From Achromobacter spanius (GTDB lineage: Bacteria > Pseudomonadota > Gammaproteobacteria > Burkholderiales > Burkholderiaceae_B): a DNA stretch of 64,000 nucleotides. The notes beneath the pieces were generated by a model. It was not told the DNA's origin. It ran no database searches and saw nothing but the letters and a program-made list of their open reading frames with translations. Positions 17,625-26,154 of this stretch are shown in pieces; within the stretch, counting starts at the first letter, position 1; each line of letters starts with the position of its first letter. The DNA lies in contig NZ_CP034689.1 in NCBI RefSeq assembly GCF_003994415.1, forward strand, positions 1,116,001 to 1,180,000. Reading direction: 5' to 3'. A program made the position numbers and the translations under genes.

Positions 17625-17682
17625 GCTGTTGTCTCCTTGTGGTTAAGAGGCCGGTCGTGGAGCGGAAACAGCGAGTCCGCGC

Positions 17683-19203
17683 CTACGCCAGCCTTTCTTT
17701 CAGCGGTTGCTTCAGGATTTTTCCGCTGACGGTCGTGGGAATGCTGTCGATGGGAATGATTCGAGCGGGCCGCTTGTACGGCGCCAGTTGCGCGCGCAGG
17801 TGCAGCATCAACAGTTCGGTGTCGACCTTGGCGCCGGGCTGCGGCTCGACAAAGGCGATGACCTCTTCGTTGTGGTCGTCGGTGTTGCGGCCCACCACGG
17901 CGGACAGGCGCACGCCGGGGAACGCGTTGATGACCGACTCGACTTCGATGGGGTAGACGTTGAAGCCCGAGCGGATGATCAGGTCCTTGGAACGGCCGGC
18001 GATGAAGAGTGCACCGCTGTCGTCCACATAGCCGATGTCGCCGGTGTTGAGCCAGCCGCCGGGCAGCAGCGCTTGCGCCGTTTGTTCCGGGTTGCGGTAG
18101 TAGCCCAGCATGACGCCGGGGCCACGGATCAGGATGTCGCCGCGCTGGCCAGGCTTGGGAGCGTCGGCATCGGGGCTGCCCAGGCGCAGCTCGACGCCGT
18201 CCACCGCATAGCCGGCGGAGCAGTCTTCGCGGGGTTCGTCGATGCGGGTGATGAACATCGAACCCGCGTATTCGGTGATGCCGTAGCCGTGATGCATGGC
18301 CACGCCGAAGTAGCGTTCGGCGTCGCGCTTCAGCGTGGGATCCAGCGCCGCGCCGCCGGTGTACAGGTAGCGCAGGGTGGGGGCGCGCAGGTCGGCGCGG
18401 GGCGGGGCCACGGCCATCATGCGGCTGAACATGGTGGGCACGCCTTGCAGGATGCTGACGCCGGGATGCGCCAGGGCCTTGAAGGCGTCTTCCGCGTTGA
18501 AGCGGCTGCGCAGCACCAGGCTGGCGCCCGCGTGCACGGTGGCCATCAGCACGGTGGCGATGCCGAAAATGTGCGACATGGGCAGCGCGGCGTAGCCGAT
18601 GTCGTGCGGCGTCAAGCGCCGCGACGCGGCCGATATGCGAGCGAAATGCAGCAGGCCTCGGTGCGGCACCAGCACGCCCTTGGGCGCGCCCGTGGTGCCG
18701 GATGTGTAGATGACGGTGGCCACTTCCATGGCCAGCGCGCCGGTTTCCGCATGAGTGGGAGTCGTCGCGTGCGCGGCTTGCACGCCCGGCCCCCAGACAA
18801 CGGGGTCCGCTTCCACCGCGCCCACGGCGGCGGCGTGGGCGGCTGCCGCGTCCGACACTTCCGTGGTGTACAGCAGCAGTTCGGGCTGGGCGTGCTGGCG
18901 GATGTTGTCGACTTCGCGGGCCGACAGCCGCGCGTTCACGCCCACCGGCCACGCGCCCGCCACGCCGCAGCCGAACAGCGCCGCGATCATCGCGGCGCAG
19001 TTTTCCCCCACCATCAGCACGCGGTGCCCCGGCTGCACCCCTTGCTCGCGCAGCCACTTGGCCACGGCCTGTACGCGCTGCCATAGTTGCGCATAGCTCA
19101 GCGTGCCGCCGCCTTCTTCGTAGAGAAAAACGGCGTCGGGTTGCTGGCGCGCCTGCTGGGCCAGCAATTCATGGATGCGGGTAAGGGGTTCAGCTTGAGA
19201 CAT
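17683..19203 (-). CDS. Acyl-CoA synthetase (class I adenylate-forming, AMP-dependent ligase), 506 aa
   Basis: The P-loop-like motif VIYTSGTTGAPKG (residues about 160-172) and the downstream GYGITEYAG (A5), LNTGDIGYVDDSG (A7) and a C-terminal Lys region (TTVSGKILKQPLKERLA) are the complete set for the ANL superfamily. It should activate a carboxylic acid to acyl-CoA through an acyl-adenylate. The start MSQAEPLTRI at 19203 is preferred; a TTG 33 bases upstream would also be in frame, but both lie just after an unusual 12-nt repeat. It is third in the DUF35-thiolase-ligase-Bug-monooxygenase operon. The acid substrate is not evident. Confidence 0.92.
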   Translation of the reverse strand: MSQAEPLTRIHELLAQQARQQPDAVFLYEEGGGTLSYAQLWQRVQAVAKWLREQGVQPGHRVLMVGENCAAMIAALFGCGVAGAWPVGVNARLSAREVDNIRQHAQPELLLYTTEVSDAAAAHAAAVGAVEADPVVWGPGVQAAHATTPTHAETGALAMEVATVIYTSGTTGAPKGVLVPHRGLLHFARISAASRRLTPHDIGYAALPMSHIFGIATVLMATVHAGASLVLRSRFNAEDAFKALAHPGVSILQGVPTMFSRMMAVAPPRADLRAPTLRYLYTGGAALDPTLKRDAERYFGVAMHHGYGITEYAGSMFITRIDEPREDCSAGYAVDGVELRLGSPDADAPKPGQRGDILIRGPGVMLGYYRNPEQTAQALLPGGWLNTGDIGYVDDSGALFIAGRSKDLIIRSGFNVYPIEVESVINAFPGVRLSAVVGRNTDDHNEEVIAFVEPQPGAKVDTELLMLHLRAQLAPYKRPARIIPIDSIPTTVSGKILKQPLKERLA

Positions 19204-19217
19204 CGATGGTGGCGTGT

Positions 19218-19289
19218 GGATCAAGGTGCGAGTCAAGGTTCAATGCAAGGTGCGGATCAAAGCGCGGATCAAAGCGCAAATCAAAGCGC
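19218..19289 (-). repeat. Six tandem 12-nt repeats spanning the thiolase stop codon
   Basis: On the minus strand the units are GCGCTTTGATTT, GCGCTTTGATCC (twice), GCACCTTGCATT, GAACCTTGACTC and GCACCTTGATCC. The unit is 12 bases, so frame is kept, and five of the six units contain TGA in the thiolase frame. The first TGA is the actual stop (19281-19283). The repeat fills nearly the whole thiolase-to-ligase gap. Confidence 0.85.
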
Positions 19290-20453
19290 CGCCTGAGTGC
19301 CCAGGATGGCGGTCGATTGGCTGGACAGCGTGCCGCCGTTGCCGTGCACCAGCGCCAGTTGCGCGTCGGCCACCTGCCGGTCGCCGCATTCCCCGCGCAA
19401 TTGGCGCACCGCCTCGATCATGATGAAGACGCCATACATGCCGGGATGCACGCAGCACAGCCCGCCGCCGTTGGTGTTGACGGGTAGCCTGCCGCCCGGC
19501 GCAATGGCGCCGTCCGCGATGAAGTCCTTGGATTCCCCCTTGGCGCAAAAGCCCAGGTCTTCCAGGAACAGCAAGGTGTTGATGGTGAAGGCGTCGTAGA
19601 GCTCGACCACGTCGATGTCACGCGGCGACACGCCCGCCATTTCAAATGCCTGCTTGCCCGATTGCGCGGCGGCGGTGACGGTCAGGTCGTGCATGGACGA
19701 GATCTGCCGGTTCCATACGGCGGTGGCATTGCCCAGCACGTAGACGGGCGGGCGCGGCAGGTCACGCGCCCGGTCGGCGCGCACCAGCACAAAGGCGCCC
19801 GCGCCGTCGGTGACCAGGCAGCAATCGCGCACGCTCAATGGGTCGGACACCATGCGCGCTGACAAAATCTGGTCCAGCGTCGTGGGTTCACGCAATTGCG
19901 CCTCGGGGTTCAATTGCGCCCACTGGTTGGCCGCCAACGCCACCTGCGCCAGATGCTCGCGGCGCGTGCCGTACTGGTGCATATGGCGGGCGGCGGCCAG
20001 CGCGTAGGACGACAGCGGGCTTAGCGGGTCGTAAGGCGTTTCATAGGGCTGCGGGTCGAACTGCTTGCGCACGCGGCCCACTTCGGCGCGGCTCAGCGTG
20101 GACGTGCGCTGCGTGCTGCCATAGCAGACCAGCACGGCGTTGCACTGGCCCGACGCCAGTGCGTGCATGGCCGGCAACAGGTGCGCCACGAAGCTGGAAC
20201 CGCCCAGCATGGTGCTGTCGATGAAAGTGGGGCGGATGCCCAGGTGTTCGATCACCGGCATGGCCCACATCGGCGCGGCGACGCTGGCGGTGCAGATGCC
20301 GTCGATGTCGCGCAGCGTCAGGCCGGCGTCGGCCACGGCGCGCTGCGCCGCCTGCACCAGGATTTCCATTTCGGTAAAGCCGTTGGCTTGCCCCAGGCCC
20401 GCGTGGCCCACACCGGCAACCGCGACGGCGCCGCGCAAATCGTTAAGCGTCAT
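19281..20453 (-). CDS. Thiolase-fold protein (SCP-x/DUF35-associated type) lacking the nucleophilic cysteine, 390 aa
   Basis: The protein has thiolase-fold landmarks: VAVAGVGHAGLGQANGFTEME at the N-terminus, DAFTINTLLFLEDLGFC in the middle, and a C-terminal NTNGGGLCCVHPG containing the conserved His-Pro. Where true thiolases have the acyl-accepting Cys (A-C-A-S-G), this protein reads STMLGGSSFVAHL, with no Cys. The C-terminal Cys position is also absent (HGNGGTLSSQST). This pattern recalls the steroid side-chain aldolase Ltp2, also a Cys-less thiolase-fold enzyme that needs a DUF35 partner. The upstream DUF35 gene overlaps by 4 bases, so a heteromeric complex is likely. Retro-aldolase activity is a reasonable alternative to thiolysis. 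Confidence 0.88.
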   Translation of the reverse strand: MTLNDLRGAVAVAGVGHAGLGQANGFTEMEILVQAAQRAVADAGLTLRDIDGICTASVAAPMWAMPVIEHLGIRPTFIDSTMLGGSSFVAHLLPAMHALASGQCNAVLVCYGSTQRTSTLSRAEVGRVRKQFDPQPYETPYDPLSPLSSYALAAARHMHQYGTRREHLAQVALAANQWAQLNPEAQLREPTTLDQILSARMVSDPLSVRDCCLVTDGAGAFVLVRADRARDLPRPPVYVLGNATAVWNRQISSMHDLTVTAAAQSGKQAFEMAGVSPRDIDVVELYDAFTINTLLFLEDLGFCAKGESKDFIADGAIAPGGRLPVNTNGGGLCCVHPGMYGVFIMIEAVRQLRGECGDRQVADAQLALVHGNGGTLSSQSTAILGTQAAL

Positions 20454-20854
20454 GCTGCCTCCTGGGTGGGGTCGAAGACCACAAGGCCGTGGCCGTCTTG
20501 TTGAATGACACGGGCTTGCACGGTCATGCCGATACGCACGTCGGCGGGCGCAATGCCTTCCACGCGGCTCATCAGCCGCACGCCTTCTTGCAGGTCGATC
20601 AGCGCCACGTTGTAGTCACCACCGGCCTCGGGCTTGCGGCGCACGACGGTGGTGGAATACACCGTGCCGCGCCCGTCGGCCGGTGCAAAAGCCAGTTTGT
20701 CCGCCCCGCAGTGCGGGCAGACCATGCGGGGATAGAACACCGCGCGGTCGCAGCCGCCACAGTGCTGGATAAGAAAGCGGCCCTGGTCGAGCGCCTGGCG
20801 GTACTGCGCCTCGACGCCCTGCGACACGCTTTCCTTGGGATCGGAAACAGTCAT
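20450..20854 (-). CDS. DUF35 OB-fold/zinc-ribbon protein, partner of the thiolase-like protein, 134 aa
   Basis: An N-terminal rubredoxin-like zinc ribbon (HCGGCDRAVFYPRMVCPHCG; C-x2-C then C-x2-C, about residues 32-51) is followed by an OB-fold segment (GRGTVYSTTVVRRKP and IGMTVQARV). Length and layout match DUF35 proteins, which bind acyl-CoA and associate with thiolase-fold enzymes (for example BbsA and ChsH2-type partners). The start at 20854 (MTVSDPKESVSQG) is chosen; an in-frame ATG at 20917 lacks family similarity. It is first in the leftward operon, and its stop overlaps the thiolase start (ATGA). It is divergent from the acyl-CoA dehydrogenase genes, with 208 bases between. Confidence 0.9.
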   Translation of the reverse strand: MTVSDPKESVSQGVEAQYRQALDQGRFLIQHCGGCDRAVFYPRMVCPHCGADKLAFAPADGRGTVYSTTVVRRKPEAGGDYNVALIDLQEGVRLMSRVEGIAPADVRIGMTVQARVIQQDGHGLVVFDPTQEAA

Positions 20855-21048
20855 GGTGCGATGGGATTTCAGTGGATGACGGCTGCTAGTGTCGGCACTG
20901 CGGCGGGCTTCTGCCATTCTTCATTGCTGAAGCAGGCCTTTTGCGTATCGGTAGTGGGGGTGGCTTGCCTTGCCCTACATCCAGCGCGAAGCCGGTCTTC
21001 GGAAGAGGCAGATTGTCCGGCCGCGCGCGCCATGGCTAGATACCGGGC

Positions 21049-21057
21049 AAAGGAGGT
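21049..21057 (+). promoter_or_regulatory. Near-perfect Shine-Dalgarno sequence
   Basis: AAAGGAGGT lies 5 bases before the ATG at 21063 and is fully complementary to the 16S 3' end. It fixes the start of the acyl-CoA dehydrogenase gene and implies strong initiation. Confidence 0.75.
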
Positions 21058-21062
21058 AGACC

Positions 21063-22253
21063 ATGAACCTGACCTGGACGCCGCAAGAGCGCCAATTTCG
21101 CGACGAGGTGCGCGCGTTTGCCAGCACGCACCTGCCCGCCGATATTCGAGACAAGGTGTTGCGCCATCAGCGCCTGGAGCGCGACGACTACGTACGCTGG
21201 CACAACATCCTGGCGGACCACGGCTGGGGCGCGCCCAACTGGCCCGTTGAACATGGCGGCACCGGATGGAACGCCTTGCAGCGCCTGATCTTCGAAGTGG
21301 AATGCTTCAAGGCCGGCGCGCCGCGCCTGCTGCCGTTCGGCTTGTCGATGATCGGCCCGGTGCTGATGAAATACGGCAGCGCGGAACAGCAGGCGCGTCT
21401 GTTGCCGCGCATTCCGCGCGTACAGGACTGGTGGTGCCAGGGCTATTCCGAACCGGGTTCGGGGTCTGATCTTGCCTCGCTGAAAACGCGCGCCGTGCGC
21501 GACGGCGATGACTACGTCGTCAATGGCCAGAAGACCTGGACCACGCTGGCGCAGTACGCCGACTGGATGTTCTGCCTGGCCCGCACCGACCCTGACGCCC
21601 GCGCGCAGCGCGGCATTTCGATGCTGCTGCTGGACATGCGCGCGCCGGGTGTGACGGTGCGCCCCATCCGCACGCTGGACGGCGGCCACGACGTGAACGA
21701 AGTGTGGCTGGAAAACGTGCGCGTGCCGGTGGCCAATCTGGTGGGCGAAGAGAACCAGGGCTGGACCTACGCCAAATACCTGTTGGGCCACGAGCGCACC
21801 GGTATTGCCGGCCTGGGCCATTGCCATCGCGAACTGGGCATCTTGAAACAGATGGCGGCGCAGGCGCAATCGCGCGGCAAGCCGCTCTTGGCCGACAGCC
21901 GTTTCCGCGACAGAATTTCGCGCATTGAAGTCGACATCATGGCGCTGGAAATGCTGCTGCTGCGCGTGGCCTCCAGCAACGACGGCACGCCTGGCCCCGA
22001 GGCTTCGGTGCTGAAGATACGCGGGTCTGAAATCCAGCAGGACCTGGCGATGCTGCAAATGGAAGTGGCGGGGCCGGACGCCTGGCCTTACGACCCCGAC
22101 TGGCTGCTGGCCGACCACGATACCCACGGACCCGGCCCCGAGATGGCCGCCGCCGCCGGCGCGGGTTATGCCGATATGCGCAAGACCTCCATCTACGGCG
22201 GCACCACCGAAGTGCAGAAGGGCATCATCGCCCGCCTGGTGCTGGGCCTGTAG
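21063..22253 (+). CDS. Acyl-CoA dehydrogenase, first of a pair, 396 aa
   Basis: Full-length acyl-CoA dehydrogenase: an N-terminal helical domain (QFRDEVRAFASTHLPADIR), a beta domain with WCQGYSEPGSGSDLASLKTRAV (FAD contact region) and a C-terminal helical domain ending TSIYGGTTEVQKGIIARLVLGL. It oxidises an acyl-CoA to 2-enoyl-CoA, passing electrons to ETF. The gene is followed 29 bases later by a second, related dehydrogenase gene. Such tandem pairs often form heteromeric enzymes, as in steroid side-chain degradation. The start is fixed by a very strong ribosome site. Confidence 0.94.
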   Translation: MNLTWTPQERQFRDEVRAFASTHLPADIRDKVLRHQRLERDDYVRWHNILADHGWGAPNWPVEHGGTGWNALQRLIFEVECFKAGAPRLLPFGLSMIGPVLMKYGSAEQQARLLPRIPRVQDWWCQGYSEPGSGSDLASLKTRAVRDGDDYVVNGQKTWTTLAQYADWMFCLARTDPDARAQRGISMLLLDMRAPGVTVRPIRTLDGGHDVNEVWLENVRVPVANLVGEENQGWTYAKYLLGHERTGIAGLGHCHRELGILKQMAAQAQSRGKPLLADSRFRDRISRIEVDIMALEMLLLRVASSNDGTPGPEASVLKIRGSEIQQDLAMLQMEVAGPDAWPYDPDWLLADHDTHGPGPEMAAAAGAGYADMRKTSIYGGTTEVQKGIIARLVLGL

Positions 22254-22282
22254 GCCCCGCGCAACCCGACAGGAAGACACGC

Positions 22283-23412
22283 ATGGATTTCCTCTATACC
22301 GAAGAACAGCGCATGCTGGCCGACAGCCTGCGCCGCCTGGTGGACCAGGCATGGACAACCCCCAACGCCGCGCGCGCCAGGCCACGGGCACGCTGGACGC
22401 CCGCGCCTGGGGCGCACTGGCCGAACTGGGGGTTCTGGGCCTGAATATTTCGCAAGACTTCGGCGGCTTCGGCGAAGTGCCCGCCAGCTTGCTGCCTGTG
22501 CACGTAGAGCTGGGCCGTGGGCTGGTGTCCGAACCCGTCATTCCCAGCGCGGTCATGGGCGCGGCGCTGCTGGATGCCTGCGGCGACACCGCGCGCGGCC
22601 GCTGGTTGCCGGCCATTGCTTCGGGCGAGGCGATTGTCAGCGTGGCCTATCAGGAACCCGGCCGCCGCTATGACACCCGGCCGCAAGATTGCCGCGCCTC
22701 CAAATCCGCTCAGGGCTGGCGGCTGGACGGCGTCAAGCATCTGGTGTGGCACGGCGCCGCCGCAAGCGCCTGGCTGGTGAGCGCGTTGGGGGCGGATGGC
22801 CAGACGGTGCTGCTGGCAGTGCCAGCGGAGGCCTCGGGCGTGCGGGTCACCGACACGCCCACGCTGGACGGCGCCCGTTGCGCCCGACTGGATTTCAACG
22901 CCGTGGGCCTGCCCGCCGACGCCTTGCTGGCGGAAGGCCCGCAAGCCGACGAGGCCCTGGCCCAGGCCTTGCAGTGGGGCACGGCGGCGCTGTGCGCGCA
23001 CGCGGCCGGCACCATCGACCGCCTGCTGGAAATCACCGTCGATTATCTGAAGACCCGCAAGCAGTTCGGCCAGCCGCTGGCGTCGTTCCAGGCCTTGCAG
23101 CACCGCCTGGCCGAGATGCTGGTGGCCAAGGAACTGGCCTTGTCGATGGCCTATGTGGCCGTGGCTGCCCTGACGGAACCCGATGCCGTGCAACGCCGCC
23201 GCATGATTGCGTCGGCCAAGCTGGAAGCCGCGCGTGCCGGACGCCAGGTGGCGCAGATGGCGGTGCAACTGCATGGCGGCATGGGCATGACCGACGAGCT
23301 GGAGGTGGGCGATTACTTCAAGCGGCTGACCATGGTGGATCAATTGCTGGGCGACACCGCCGAGCAATTGGCGGTGCTGGAGGAATTGGCGATTCTTGAG
23401 GAGCAGGCATGA
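22283..23412 (+). CDS. Acyl-CoA dehydrogenase, second of the pair, frameshifted near its 5' end
   Basis: From the ATG at 22283 the frame reads MDFLYTEEQRMLADSLRRLVDQAWT, a normal family N-terminus, then goes out of frame. The rest (QRRARQATGTLDARAWGALAELGVLGLNI onward to 23412) continues in another frame. One extra C in the C5 tract at 22359-22363 would join them as ...AWTTPQRRARQ.... As written, translation could only begin internally at 22351 (353 aa), losing about 23 residues and any good ribosome site. The body is intact: QFGQPLASFQALQHRLAEM and LHGGMGMTDELEVGDYFKRL. Either a sequencing error in a homopolymer or a real inactivating deletion. Confidence 0.85.
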
Positions 23413-24227
23413 GCGCGACGCAGAACACCCCGGGCGAAGATTTCACGCAGATTCAGTTCACGCTGTCGAACGGCGTGGGCGTGATTACGCTGAACCGGCC
23501 GGACAGGCTCAACAGCTTTACCGAGGTCATGCACGCCGAACTGGCGCGCGCGCTGAACGCCATGGTGGCGCACGCGGGCTTGCGCGGCCTGGTCATCACC
23601 GGCGCGGGCCGGGGCTTTTGCGCGGGGCAGGACTTAAGCGAGCGCAAGCCCGCCGAAGACGGCGCGCGGCGCGACCTTAGCCTGATGCTGGAGAAATGCT
23701 ACCGACCCTTGATCACGCGCCTGCGCGCGCTGCCCGTGCCGGTGGTGTGCGTGATGAACGGTGTGGCGGCGGGCGCGGGGGCCAGTCTGGTGCTGGCCTG
23801 CGACGTCGTATTCGCCGTGCAGTCCGCGCGTTTCGTGCAGGCCTTCAGCAAGATCGGTTTGTTGCCCGATGCGGGCGGCACGTGGTTCTTGCCGCGCCTG
23901 GTGGGTTCGGCCCGAGCCATGGGCGCGGCCTTGTTTGGCGAGTCGGTCAGCGCGACGCAGGCAGAATCGTGGGGGCTGATCTGGCGCGTGGTGCCAGACG
24001 AGGCCTTGGCGTCCACCTTGTCGGACATCACGGCCACCTTGGCCACGGGCCCCACGCGCGCGTACGCGGCCACTAAGGCCGCGCTGCATGCGTCCAGCGG
24101 CAATACGCTGGCACAGCAGTTCGACCTGGAATGCCAGTTGCAGCGCGAGCTGGGCTACACCGACGACTACCTGGAAGGCATGCGCGCCTTTGCTGAAAAG
24201 CGGCCGCCTGCGTTTAGCGGAACCTGA
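23409..24227 (+). CDS. Enoyl-CoA hydratase/isomerase (crotonase), PaaG-like, 272 aa
   Basis: Crotonase signatures are clear: GVGVITLNRPDRLNSFTEVMH at the N-terminus, GAGRGFCAGQDLSER (oxyanion hole, residues about 65-80), and VVCVMNGVAAGAGASLVLACDVVFA. Asp in KIGLLPDAGGTWFLPRLVG matches the isomerase-type PaaG/PaaB group more than the Glu/Glu hydratases. It overlaps the dehydrogenase gene by 4 bases (ATGA) and so forms the third gene of the rightward operon. It would act on the enoyl-CoA made by the dehydrogenase pair. The precise reaction is not determined. Confidence 0.9.
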   Translation: MSATQNTPGEDFTQIQFTLSNGVGVITLNRPDRLNSFTEVMHAELARALNAMVAHAGLRGLVITGAGRGFCAGQDLSERKPAEDGARRDLSLMLEKCYRPLITRLRALPVPVVCVMNGVAAGAGASLVLACDVVFAVQSARFVQAFSKIGLLPDAGGTWFLPRLVGSARAMGAALFGESVSATQAESWGLIWRVVPDEALASTLSDITATLATGPTRAYAATKAALHASSGNTLAQQFDLECQLQRELGYTDDYLEGMRAFAEKRPPAFSGT

Positions 24228-24266
24228 CTGCCGCGGTCGACCGCGACTGCCCCGAGCCACGTGCGC

Positions 24267-25160
24267 CTAAGGCGTGCGCGGCGTCTGAATCTGTTCGATC
24301 AGTTCACGCGCGCAGCCGGGCAGGGCGTCGATGTCGCGCACCAGCAGCTTGCGTTCGCGCACCACCCAGGGTTCATCAAGCTCCACCACACGCAGCTTGG
24401 TGTCCGCCCCATAGCGGCGGGCGGCGGAATCGGGAATCACGCCGATGCCCACACCCGCCTGCACCATGCGGCAGATGGAATCGAAGCTGTATAGCTGGAT
24501 GCGCTGCGGCAGGCGCTGGCTGACGCGCTCCAACTGGTCGCGCAAAAAGGCCACCAGCGTGGAGCCTTCGTGCATGGTGATGAACGGGTAGCGCACGGCG
24601 TCCACCAGCTTGACCTTGTCCTGGTCTTGCAGCGGATGGCCGTTAGGCACCACCAGCACCAGCCGGTCGGTGCTGAAGTGGATGGCTTGCAGTTCGGGGG
24701 CGTCCACCGGGCCGGCCACGATGCCCAGGTCGGTGGTGCCGTCCAGCACGCCACGCACGATGTCGCGCGTCAGGCGTTCTTGCAGGTCGACCGTGACGCC
24801 CGGATGCACCGACAGGAACTGCGCCAGGATGTCCGGCATGAATTCGGTCACGGCCGTGGTGTTGGCGAAGATGCGGATATGCCCCGCGTCGCCGTCGGAT
24901 TGTTCCTGGAAGTCGTGCTTCAGGTGGTCGACCTGCCGCATGATGACGCGGGCGTGCTGCAGCAGCTTCTGGCCGGCGGGCGTGATTTCCACACCCCGGC
25001 TGTCGCGGTACAGCAAGCGGGAATTGAGCTGGTTCTCCAGCGCCTTGATCCGCACGCTGACGGCGGCCAGGGACAGATGCGCGCGTTTCGCAGCCTGGGT
25101 CAGGCTGGGAGATTCGGCGATGTGAATGAACAGGCGTAGGTCGGCTAGGTCGAAGTGCAT
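24267..25160 (-). CDS. LysR-family transcriptional regulator, 297 aa
   Basis: The start at 25160 (MHFDLADLRLFIHIAESPSLTQAAKRAHLSLAAVSVRIKALE) gives the typical LysR helix-turn-helix at residues about 8-45; a longer ATG at 25223 does not fit the family. The effector domain follows, with GVGIGVIPDSAARRYG near residue 235. It is divergent from the hydratase/CoA-transferase/lyase operon starting at 25324, with 163 bases between, and is the likely regulator of it. In known itaconate operons a LysR gene holds the same position. It is convergent with the crotonase gene; a 14-bp palindrome (24232-24245) lies between the two stops. Confidence 0.9.
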   Translation of the reverse strand: MHFDLADLRLFIHIAESPSLTQAAKRAHLSLAAVSVRIKALENQLNSRLLYRDSRGVEITPAGQKLLQHARVIMRQVDHLKHDFQEQSDGDAGHIRIFANTTAVTEFMPDILAQFLSVHPGVTVDLQERLTRDIVRGVLDGTTDLGIVAGPVDAPELQAIHFSTDRLVLVVPNGHPLQDQDKVKLVDAVRYPFITMHEGSTLVAFLRDQLERVSQRLPQRIQLYSFDSICRMVQAGVGIGVIPDSAARRYGADTKLRVVELDEPWVVRERKLLVRDIDALPGCARELIEQIQTPRTP

Positions 25161-25323
25161 GCGGCATAGTTTACGGCGCGCCGCGTCGGGGCTGGGGCTG
25201 GCCTGTCGATTCAGGCGCCGCAAACCCCGCCTTGAGGAAAAACGAATTCACAACGGGGACGGCTTGCGGGCATGCTTGATGCCTGAGTAAACCCCACCAT
25301 TGAACCCACCAGAGGATATAGGC

Positions 25324-26154
25324 ATGACTTCTACGGATCCGGCAGCCTGGATCGGCAGCGGCGAACGCAAGCCGGACGCCATGGACCCCGGCCACGCCGC
25401 GCGCATCGCGGCCACCCTGGGCGGCGTTGCCCCGGCCCAGGGCGACGCCTTGCCGCCCTTGTGGCAATGGGCGTTTTTCATCAGCACGGTGGGCATGGAT
25501 GGCTTGGGGACGGATGGCCACCCTTCGCGCGGCGGCTTCCTGCCCCCCGCGCAGGACCGCAACCGCATGTGGGCGGGCGGCCGGGTGGAATTCCGTCAAC
25601 CCTTGAAAGTGGGCGTACCAGCCGAGCGCGTGTCCACGGTGATCAAGGTTGAAGAAAAAGCGGGCCGCACCGGCGCCTTGCTGTTCGTGACCGTGCGCCA
25701 TGAATACCACCAGGCGGGTGAAATCGTCATCCAGGAAGAGCAGGACATCGTCTACCGCCAGCCGTCGCCGCCCAAGCTCGCGGGCAGCGAGCCCGCGCCC
25801 GAAGCCCAATGGCGCGACACCGTCAACCCCACGTCCGTGCTGCTGTTCCGCTATTCGGCCGTGACGTTCAACGGCCATCGCATCCATTACGACCACCCCT
25901 ATGTGACGGAAGTCGAAGGCTACCCCGGGCTGGTCGTCCACGGCCCCTTGATCGCCACGGAAATGGTGGCGGCGTTCACCCGCGCCCATCCGAAGGCACG
26001 CCCCACGCACCTGAGCTACCGCGGCCTGCGTCCGCTGATTTCGCCCACCCCCTTCCAGGTGGCCGGCCGCTTGACCGAGCCGGGCGTCGCCCAGTTGTGG
26101 GCCGAGCAGGACGGCACGCTGGCCCACCAAGCCGAACTGAGGTTTACCGAATGA
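25324..26154 (+). CDS. MaoC/HTD2-type acyl-CoA hydratase (FAS1-like dehydratase domain), 276 aa
   Basis: The start at 25324 has AGAGGA 7-9 bases upstream; an in-frame ATG at 25300 is less likely. The N-terminal half carries GGFLPPAQDRNRMWAGGRVEF, typical of HTD2/mesaconyl-C4-CoA hydratase-type proteins. The C-terminal half has the hydratase-2-like LLFRYSAVTFNGHRIHYDHPY and GYPGLVVHGPLIA. Related enzymes hydrate itaconyl-CoA or mesaconyl-C4-CoA to citramalyl-CoA. The next gene (family III CoA-transferase) overlaps by 4 bases, and a CitE-type lyase follows. The three together match the C5-dicarboxylate route, so citramalyl-CoA formation is the favoured job. Confidence 0.85.
   Translation: MTSTDPAAWIGSGERKPDAMDPGHAARIAATLGGVAPAQGDALPPLWQWAFFISTVGMDGLGTDGHPSRGGFLPPAQDRNRMWAGGRVEFRQPLKVGVPAERVSTVIKVEEKAGRTGALLFVTVRHEYHQAGEIVIQEEQDIVYRQPSPPKLAGSEPAPEAQWRDTVNPTSVLLFRYSAVTFNGHRIHYDHPYVTEVEGYPGLVVHGPLIATEMVAAFTRAHPKARPTHLSYRGLRPLISPTPFQVAGRLTEPGVAQLWAEQDGTLAHQAELRFTE

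Noticed and set aside
24232..24245. 14-bp palindrome CGCGGTCGACCGCG between convergent crotonase and LysR genes as a terminator
   Set aside because: The symmetry is perfect but there is no T-run on either side, so intrinsic termination is not supported; chance G/C palindromes of this size occur.
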